Shown here: piece by piece, positions 58,537 through 64,000 of the stretch
Layout: each line of letters starts with the position of its first letter
Position numbering within the stretch: position 1 is the stretch's first letter
Source: Ramlibacter sp. WS9
Lineage (GTDB): Bacteria; Pseudomonadota; Gammaproteobacteria; Burkholderiales; Burkholderiaceae_C
Length of the DNA: 64,000 nucleotides
NCBI RefSeq assembly: GCF_003797765.1
Contig: NZ_RKMB01000010.1
Span: 124,001 to 188,000, forward strand
Direction: 5' to 3'
Position numbers and translations under genes: made by a program
Notes under the pieces: model-generated
What the model was told of the DNA's origin: nothing
Database searches by the model: none
What the model saw: the letters and a program-made list of their open reading frames with translations, nothing else

Positions 58537-60045
58537 ATGACAACGGACATCGAAGCCACGGTGGGCTTGCGCACGCCCATCCGCCACCAGCTGTTCATCG
58601 ACGGGCAATTCGTCGGTGCCTTGTCGGGGGAAACGCAGCCCACGCTGAACCCGCACGACAACAGCGTGATCGCGCACGTGGCCATGGCCGGACGCGCCGA
58701 CGTGGATCTTGCAGTGGCCGCCGCGCAGCGGGCCTTTCCCGCGTGGAGCCGCATGCCAGCCGCCGAACGCGGCCGCATCCTGCTCAAGCTGGCGGACCTG
58801 ATCGAGGCCAACGCCGAGGAATTGGCGCGCCTTGAATCATTGGACACCGGCCACCCATTGCGCGACTCGCGCATGCTGGATGTACCGCGCACCGCGGCTT
58901 GCTATCGCTATTTCGGTGGCATGGCCGACAAGTTCCAGGGCGAGACCATTCCGGTGGAGGCAGGCTTCCTGAACTACACGCTGCGCGAGCCCGTGGGCGT
59001 GGTGGGCCAGGTGGTGCCGTGGAATTTTCCGCTGATGTTCACCAGCTGGAAAATGGCGCCCGCACTTGCGGCGGGCAACACCATTGTCATGAAGCCGGCG
59101 GAAATCACGCCGCTCAGCTCGCTCAAGATCGCGGAACTCATGGCGCAGGCCGGGATGCCGGCGGGCGTGGTCAACATCCTGCCCGGGCTGGGCAGCGTCG
59201 CGGGCCAGTACATCGCCGAGCACCCAGGTATCGCGAAAATCGCATTCACCGGGAGCACGGCCACCGGCAAGCGCGTGGTGCAGGCATCGGCGGGCAACTT
59301 GAAAAAGGTGCAGCTGGAGCTGGGTGGCAAGGGCGCCAACATCGTGTTCGAAGACGCGAACCTCGCTGCGGCCGTCAATGGGGCGGCCTGGGCCATCTTC
59401 CATAACCAGGGCCAAGCCTGCATCGCCGGCTCGCGGCTGATGCTGCACGAGAAGATCGCAGACGCGTTCCTTGAGAAGTTCATTCCGCTGGCCCAGTCGA
59501 TCCGCCTGGGCAACCCGATGGACGAGACCACCGAGATGGGACCGCTCACCAGCGCGCTGCACCAGCAGCGAGTTCTGGCCTACGTGGACGTCGCGCGAAG
59601 CGAGGGTGGCGAACTGCTGGCCGGCGGCAAACCGCCCGCGGCGGCCGACCTCGCGAAAGGCTGCTATGTCGAACCCACTATCGTTCGCGCTTCAAGTTGG
59701 CAAGACCGTGTCGCGCAGGAAGAAGTGTTCGGCCCCTTTGTCACGGTGCTCACGTTCAAGGACGACGCACAGGCGCTGCAGATCGCCAACGGCACCGACT
59801 ACGGGCTCGGCAGCGGACTGTGGACCGCCAACCTGCAGCGGGCGCACCGGTTCGCCCGCGACCTGCAGGTGGGCATGGTCTGGATCAACAGCTACAAGCG
59901 GGTCAACCCCGGCTCGCCGTTCGGAGGTGTAGGCCAGAGCGGCTACGGCCGCGAGATGGGGTTCGACGCGATGCGCGAGTACACGCAGGTCAAGAGCGTT
60001 TGGGTCAATGTCGACGCGCAGATCGCGCCGCACTATCCGCGCTGA
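58537..60045 (+). CDS. Aldehyde dehydrogenase, probable 4-hydroxymuconic semialdehyde dehydrogenase
   Basis: 502 residues of the classical NAD(P)-dependent ALDH superfamily. VVPWNFPLMFTSWKMAPALAAGNTIVMKPAE binds the cofactor; LELGGKGAN holds the general-base Glu near 268 and GQACIAGSR the nucleophilic Cys near 302. Position between the hydroquinone dioxygenase and maleylacetate reductase genes assigns it to oxidation of 4-hydroxymuconic semialdehyde to maleylacetate, as in the hap and pnp clusters. No strong ribosome site is seen before the ATG. Confidence 0.88.
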   Translation: MTTDIEATVGLRTPIRHQLFIDGQFVGALSGETQPTLNPHDNSVIAHVAMAGRADVDLAVAAAQRAFPAWSRMPAAERGRILLKLADLIEANAEELARLESLDTGHPLRDSRMLDVPRTAACYRYFGGMADKFQGETIPVEAGFLNYTLREPVGVVGQVVPWNFPLMFTSWKMAPALAAGNTIVMKPAEITPLSSLKIAELMAQAGMPAGVVNILPGLGSVAGQYIAEHPGIAKIAFTGSTATGKRVVQASAGNLKKVQLELGGKGANIVFEDANLAAAVNGAAWAIFHNQGQACIAGSRLMLHEKIADAFLEKFIPLAQSIRLGNPMDETTEMGPLTSALHQQRVLAYVDVARSEGGELLAGGKPPAAADLAKGCYVEPTIVRASSWQDRVAQEEVFGPFVTVLTFKDDAQALQIANGTDYGLGSGLWTANLQRAHRFARDLQVGMVWINSYKRVNPGSPFGGVGQSGYGREMGFDAMREYTQVKSVWVNVDAQIAPHYPR

Positions 60046-60058
60046 GGATTCGGAACCC

Positions 60059-61132
60059 ATGCGCGACTTTGTCTTCAACGGCCAGCCGTCGCGAGTGGTG
60101 TTCGGCGTGGGCGCGCTGCGACACCTGGGCCGCGAGATCGATGCCTTGGGCGCGACGCGCGCACTGGTTCTGTCCACGCCGGAACAGGCTGGGCAAGCGC
60201 AACACGTCGCCGATCTTCTCGGACCGCGTGCGGCAGGCATTTTTCCGCGGGCGGTGATGCATGTGCCGATCGAGACCGCGCGCGAGGCCCGCGAGCTGGC
60301 AGTGCGGCTGCAAGCAGATTGCGCGGTAGCGATCGGAGGGGGATCCACGACCGGCCTGGGGAAAGCCATCGCACTCGAATCCGGCCTGCCGATCCTGGCC
60401 ATTCCAACCACCTACGCCGGCAGCGAGATGACGCCGATCTACGGCATCACCGAAGGCGGACTGAAAAAGACCGGCAAAGACGCGCGCGTGCTCCCGCGCA
60501 CCGTCATCTACGACCCCGATCTCACGCTCACACTGCCGGTTGGCCTGTCCGTCACGAGCGGCATCAATGCCATCGCGCACGCGGCCGAGGGGCTGTATGC
60601 GCAGGACAGCAATCCCATCACGGACCTGATGGCAGGCGAGGGCATTGCCGCCATGGCGCGCGCAATCCGCGGACTGCATACCGATCCGGCCGACGTCCAG
60701 GCCCGAAGCGAGGCGCTGTACGGCGCGTGGCTGTGCGCAACCGTGCTGGGCAACGTGGGCATGGCCTTGCATCACAAGCTGTGCCATACCTTGGGCGGCA
60801 GCTTCAATCTGCCGCACGCCGAGGTGCACACGGTGGTGCTGCCGCACGCGCTGGCCTTCAATGCTTCCGCTGCGCCACTGGCGATGGCCCGCATCGCTGC
60901 AGCCATCGGCACCGCCGACGCGGCGGCTGGACTGTGGCGCCTTGCGCGCGACAACGGCGCCCCCGTGGCTTTACGCGACATCGGCATGCGCGAGGCCGAC
61001 CTGGACCTCGCAGCCGATCTAGCCGTCCGCAACCCTTATTGGAATCCGCGGCCCTTCGCCGCAGCGCAACGCGGCGAGCTTCGCGCGCTGCTGCAGCGCG
61101 CCTGGTCGGGCGAGCCTCCGGACTCAGAATGA
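60059..61132 (+). CDS. Maleylacetate reductase (iron-containing ADH family)
   Basis: 357 residues. MRDFVFNGQPSRVVFGVGALRHLGREID is the hallmark start of maleylacetate reductases; GGGSTTGLGKAIALESGLPILAIPTTYAGSEMTPIYGITE binds NAD(P); the metal-site histidines are in HAAEGLYA and HKLCHTLGGSFNLPHAEVHTVVLPHA. It reduces maleylacetate to 3-oxoadipate with NAD(P)H. The upstream open frame from 60008 is in the aldehyde dehydrogenase tail and is not used. Its stop overlaps the next small gene by ATGA. Confidence 0.93.
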   Translation: MRDFVFNGQPSRVVFGVGALRHLGREIDALGATRALVLSTPEQAGQAQHVADLLGPRAAGIFPRAVMHVPIETAREARELAVRLQADCAVAIGGGSTTGLGKAIALESGLPILAIPTTYAGSEMTPIYGITEGGLKKTGKDARVLPRTVIYDPDLTLTLPVGLSVTSGINAIAHAAEGLYAQDSNPITDLMAGEGIAAMARAIRGLHTDPADVQARSEALYGAWLCATVLGNVGMALHHKLCHTLGGSFNLPHAEVHTVVLPHALAFNASAAPLAMARIAAAIGTADAAAGLWRLARDNGAPVALRDIGMREADLDLAADLAVRNPYWNPRPFAAAQRGELRALLQRAWSGEPPDSE

Positions 61133-61362
61133 TCAATATCGACGAGAACACCATCACGCAGGCTGTCATCGATCGCCTGGCCGGCTGCGAACAGCCGCGG
61201 CTCAAGCATGTGCTTTCCTGCCTCGTCCATCACTTGCACGACTTCGCCCGCGACCATGACCCGGGTCCCGCAGCGGACGGCACGCTCCTCAAGGAGCCGT
61301 TCTACACGCTCGACTTCAACCTGGTGCTCGCGCGTGCCGGGTCCGGCGATCCGCCGCCCTGA
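61129..61362 (+). pseudogene. 77-residue remnant of an intradiol (hydroxyquinol-type) dioxygenase
   Basis: The first 45 residues (MINIDENTITQAVIDRLAGC, ...RLKHVLSCLVHHLHDFARDH) match the N-terminal helical dimerisation domain of hydroxyquinol/catechol 1,2-dioxygenases. The next 30 (DGTLLKEPFYTLDFNLVLARA) resemble the last strand of the same enzymes. The catalytic centre with the Tyr/His iron ligands (over 200 residues) is absent, as if removed by an in-frame deletion. The frame is intact and overlaps the maleylacetate reductase stop by ATGA, so it may still be translated. Alternatively it could be a free-standing small protein; no function is evident. Confidence 0.6.
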
Positions 61363-61404
61363 CTTCTTCATCCTTCCTCAGAACCATTCCCACGGAGACA
61401 AACC

Positions 61405-62658
61405 ATGACCTTGACCCGCAGACAGTTCGCACAAAACGCCGCCGCATTGGCCGCCATCGGCGGAACGCCGCTGGCGTTCGCGGCCGACACGCTCAAGATC
61501 GGCTACGTGTCACCGCAGACCGGACCGCTGGCCCCGTTCGGCGAAGCCGACAAATGGGTGATCGAGCAGATGAAGGCCGCGTTCAAGAACGGCATCACTG
61601 TGGCCGGCAAGAAGTACGACGTGCAGATCCTGCTGAAAGACAGCCAGTCCAACCCCAACCGCGCGGGCGAAGTCACCAACGACCTGATCCTCAAGGACAA
61701 AGTGGCATTGGTGCTCACGGCCGGCACGCCCGAGACGGCCAACCCAGTGAGCGATGCCTGCGAGCTGAACGAGGTGCCCTGCATCTCGAGCGTTGTCCCC
61801 TGGCAGCCCTGGTTTTTCGGCCGCAAGGGCGACCCGGCCAAGGGCTTCAACTGGACGTACCACATGTTCTGGGGCCTGGAGGACGTGATCGCGAACTTCA
61901 CCAACGGCTGGAAAAGCCTGGCCACCAACAAGAAGATCGGCGGCCTGTTCCCCAACGACGGCGACGGCAACGCCTGGGGCGACAAGGAACTGGGCTTTCC
62001 CAAGCCGCTTGCGCAAATGGGCTTCTCACTGACCGACCCAGGCCGCTTCCAGAACGGCACGCAGGACTTCAGCGCGCAGATTGCCGCCTTCAAGCGCGAC
62101 GGCGTGGAGATCGTGACCGGCGTGGTGATTCCGCCCGATGCCAAGACCTTCCTGACCCAGGCTCGCCAGCAGGGCTTCAAGCCCAAGGTCATCACGCTTG
62201 GCAAGGCATTGCTCTTCCCCGGCGCGATCGAGGCCCTGGGCGATCTGGGCGACGGCTTGACCACCGAAGTGTGGTGGAGTCCTTCGCATCCGTTCGCGTC
62301 GTCCCTTACCAAGCAGAGCGCCAAGGCACTGGCTGACTCCTACGAAAGCGGCGCCAAGAAGCAGTGGACCCAGCCGATCGGCTTCGCGCACGCGTTGTTC
62401 GAGGTCGCGGCCAACGCGTTGTTGAACAGCAAGTCGCTCAAGCCAGCGGACGTGCGCGACGCGGTGGCCGCCACGGACCTGCAGACAGTCGTCGGCCCGG
62501 TCAAATGGGGTGGCCCAGGGCCGTTCAAGAACGTGAGCAAGACGCCCCTGGTGCTGGGCCAGTGGGGCAAGGGCAAGAAGTACAAGTACGAGCTGACCAT
62601 CGTCAACAACGAGGCGGCCAAGGCGATACCCGCTGGCGGCTCGATCCGCCCGATCTGA
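61405..62658 (+). CDS. Branched-chain-type ABC periplasmic binding protein
   Basis: 417 residues. Leader MTLTRRQFAQNAAALAAIGGTPLAFA has a Tat-like RRQF motif. The mature chain, DTLKIGYVSPQTGPLAPFGEADKWVIEQMKAAF and PNDGDGNAWGDKELGFPKPLAQMGF, belongs to the Peripla_BP_6 Leu/Ile/Val and aromatic-acid binding family. AGACAAACC precedes the ATG. It opens an ABC transporter unit (the two ATPase genes follow) directly after the hydroquinone genes, so an aromatic ligand is likely. The permease genes must lie beyond the window or elsewhere. Confidence 0.9.
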   Translation: MTLTRRQFAQNAAALAAIGGTPLAFAADTLKIGYVSPQTGPLAPFGEADKWVIEQMKAAFKNGITVAGKKYDVQILLKDSQSNPNRAGEVTNDLILKDKVALVLTAGTPETANPVSDACELNEVPCISSVVPWQPWFFGRKGDPAKGFNWTYHMFWGLEDVIANFTNGWKSLATNKKIGGLFPNDGDGNAWGDKELGFPKPLAQMGFSLTDPGRFQNGTQDFSAQIAAFKRDGVEIVTGVVIPPDAKTFLTQARQQGFKPKVITLGKALLFPGAIEALGDLGDGLTTEVWWSPSHPFASSLTKQSAKALADSYESGAKKQWTQPIGFAHALFEVAANALLNSKSLKPADVRDAVAATDLQTVVGPVKWGGPGPFKNVSKTPLVLGQWGKGKKYKYELTIVNNEAAKAIPAGGSIRPI

Positions 62659-62673
62659 GCGGAAGGTTCTGCC

Positions 62674-63393
62674 ATGCCACTTCTGGCCCTGCATGCGGTC
62701 AGCAAATCTTTCGGCGCGCTCAAGGTAACCGACGGTGTGACGCTGTCGGTGGCCGAGGGCGAGACGCTGGGGATTCTCGGGCCCAACGGCGCGGGCAAGA
62801 CGACGCTGTTCAACCTGATCTCCGGCGACGCCCGGGTTGACCAGGGGAGGGTGGTGTATGGCGGGCAGGACATCACGCGGCTCAAGCCGCACCAGCGCTG
62901 CCGGGCGGGTATCGGCCGCAGCTACCAGGTGCCGCAGCCGTTCGGTGCCATGACCGTGTTCGAGAATCTGGTCACTGCGGCCTGTTTCGGTGCAAGGCAA
63001 CCCGAGCGTGAGGCCTGGCACACGGCGCACGAGGTGCTCGATCAGACGGGGCTGCTGGCGCACGCCAACCAACCGGCCGGCGGGCTGACGCTCCTCAATC
63101 GCAAGCGCCTGGAGCTGGCACGCGCGCTGGCCACGCGCCCCAAGCTGCTGCTGCTCGACGAGATCGCCGGGGGCCTGACCGAGCACGAAGCCCAGCAACT
63201 GGTCGCCGAACTGCGGCGCATCAAGGCGCGCGGAATGACCATGATCTGGATCGAACACGTCGTGCACGCATTGCTGTCGATCGCGGATCGGCTGTTCGTC
63301 CTCGATTTCGGCCGCAAGCTGGCCGAGGGATTGCCTGGCGCCGTGATGAACGACCCGCAGGTCCGGCGCGTCTACATGGGCATCGAGGTGTAG
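62674..63393 (+). CDS. Branched-chain-type ABC transporter ATPase (LivG-like)
   Basis: 239 residues. Walker A GPNGAGKT near 39-46, Q-loop region GIGRSYQVPQPFGAMTVFENL, Walker B LLLLDEIAGGL and switch IEHVVHAL. The ABC signature is atypical (GGLTLLNRKRLELARAL instead of LSGGQ), a variant known in LivG-like proteins of aromatic transporters. It ends in TAG immediately before the ATG of the LivF-like gene, so the two are coupled. Confidence 0.93.
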   Translation: MPLLALHAVSKSFGALKVTDGVTLSVAEGETLGILGPNGAGKTTLFNLISGDARVDQGRVVYGGQDITRLKPHQRCRAGIGRSYQVPQPFGAMTVFENLVTAACFGARQPEREAWHTAHEVLDQTGLLAHANQPAGGLTLLNRKRLELARALATRPKLLLLDEIAGGLTEHEAQQLVAELRRIKARGMTMIWIEHVVHALLSIADRLFVLDFGRKLAEGLPGAVMNDPQVRRVYMGIEV

Positions 63394-64000
63394 ATGGAAC
63401 TACTTTCCACCCACGCGCTGCAAGCCTTCTACGGCGACGCGCAGGCGCTGTTCGGAATCGACTTCATGTTGGCTCGCGGTGAATTGGTCGCCATCATCGG
63501 TGCCAACGGTGCGGGCAAATCGACTTTCATGAAATGCCTCACCGGCCTGTTGAAGGCGCCGCGTGACGCCATTCGCTTCAAGGGTGAGCCCATCGGCGGC
63601 CTGCCGCCGGGTGAGATCTTGCGGCGCGGCCTCGCACTGGTGCCGGAGGGCCGGCGGCTGTTTCCCAGCCTCTCCGTCGAAGAGAACCTGCTGATGGGCG
63701 CGGCGGCGGGCCGCCCCGGCACCTGGAACCTGCGACGCGTGTACCGCCTCTTTCCCATCCTCCCGGAAAAGCGCCATGTCCCCGCTACGGCCCTCTCGGG
63801 TGGCCAGCAGCAGATGGTGGCGATCGGCCGCGCACTCATGAGCAATCCCGAGGTGCTGTTGTGCGACGAACTGTCGCTGGGCCTCGCGCCGATCGTGATT
63901 CGCGAGATCTACGCAGCCATGCCGCAGATCACCGCCGAGGGCATGACGGTGGCCATCGTGGAGCAGGACGTGGCGTTGGCGCAGCGGGTTTCGCAGCGCA
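63394..64000 (+). CDS. Branched-chain-type ABC transporter ATPase (LivF-like), cut by window end
   Basis: The first 202 residues are visible of about 235 expected. Walker A GANGAGKST near 37-45, LVPEGRRLFPSLSVEENL typical of LivF, signature LSGGQQQMVAIGRALMSNPEVLLCDELSLGLAP including Walker B, and the switch His replaced by Gln (VEQDVALA), which is normal in LivF. ATG follows the LivG stop directly. Confidence 0.93.
   Translation, partial: MELLSTHALQAFYGDAQALFGIDFMLARGELVAIIGANGAGKSTFMKCLTGLLKAPRDAIRFKGEPIGGLPPGEILRRGLALVPEGRRLFPSLSVEENLLMGAAAGRPGTWNLRRVYRLFPILPEKRHVPATALSGGQQQMVAIGRALMSNPEVLLCDELSLGLAPIVIREIYAAMPQITAEGMTVAIVEQDVALAQRVSQR

Noticed and set aside
62674..63393. Loss of the ABC signature in the LivG-like ATPase as a sign of inactivation
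   Set aside because: The GGLTLLNRKRLELARA variant recurs in LivG-like proteins of aromatic transporters; Walker motifs are intact.
1..64000. Genomic island with mobile-element borders
   Set aside because: No transposase, integrase, tRNA-linked repeat or clear composition shift was seen; the cluster may still be variable but the sequence does not show it.

Overview
The window is high-GC chromosomal DNA that reads as a catabolic region of a betaproteobacterium, most probably Burkholderiales (Comamonadaceae or Alcaligenaceae type; genus not resolvable). Three orphan Bug/TctC-type binding proteins, two Burkholderia-type trimeric porins, dense operons with ATGA overlaps and gentisate/hydroquinone aromatic pathways support this. 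No rRNA, tRNA, insertion sequence, integrase, CRISPR or replication origin was recognised.

Region 1 (1-12.1 kb): a sugar or sugar-acid utilisation locus. A minus-strand operon encodes a binding protein, a two-domain ATPase, a fused double permease, an SMP-30-type lactonase, a small exported protein and a short-chain dehydrogenase cut by the window edge. Next come a GntR/FCD regulator, an altronate-type dehydratase with a Bug binding protein, a porin and a second, closely similar GntR regulator. Three intergenic regions carry the same exact 14-base operator and the two gntR promoters carry variants, so the whole locus looks like one regulon.

Region 2 (12.1-28.8 kb): acyl-CoA dehydrogenase, AraC regulators, SDR, tannase/feruloyl esterase lipoprotein, porin, class C serine hydrolase, secreted beta-propeller protein, Bug protein, 3-hydroxyacyl-CoA-type dehydrogenase plus BKACE beta-keto acid cleavage enzyme, MarR, HSL esterase and Old Yellow Enzyme. 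The contents suggest hydrolysis and oxidation of plant phenolic esters or acids.

Region 3 (28.8-33.9 kb): a LysR-controlled gentisate module (3-hydroxybenzoate 6-hydroxylase type monooxygenase, gentisate 1,2-dioxygenase, FAH-family hydrolase, Bug protein).

Region 4 (33.9-55.8 kb): probably the most novel part. A LuxR-type regulator and three near-identical 19-base sites, two with a -10 hexamer at exactly the same spacing and the third one base off, appear to coordinate (a) a formaldehyde dehydrogenase gene behind a small membrane ORF, (b) a 17-kb minus-strand operon starting with a Rieske oxygenase and reductase and continuing through an outer-membrane/RND uptake set, an extradiol dioxygenase, an FAH-family hydrolase and a molybdenum transhydroxylase-like enzyme whose large subunit has an N-terminal SCP2-like domain, and (c) an MFS carrier with a second BKACE enzyme. 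The simplest reading is uptake and O-demethylation of a methoxylated phenol, with the released formaldehyde oxidised, followed by molybdenum-dependent hydroxyl rearrangement and ring cleavage.

Region 5 (55.9-64 kb): a LysR regulator and a two-subunit hydroquinone 1,2-dioxygenase pathway (dioxygenase, hydroxymuconic semialdehyde dehydrogenase, maleylacetate reductase), a 77-residue remnant of an intradiol dioxygenase, and the start of a branched-chain-type ABC transporter that runs off the window.
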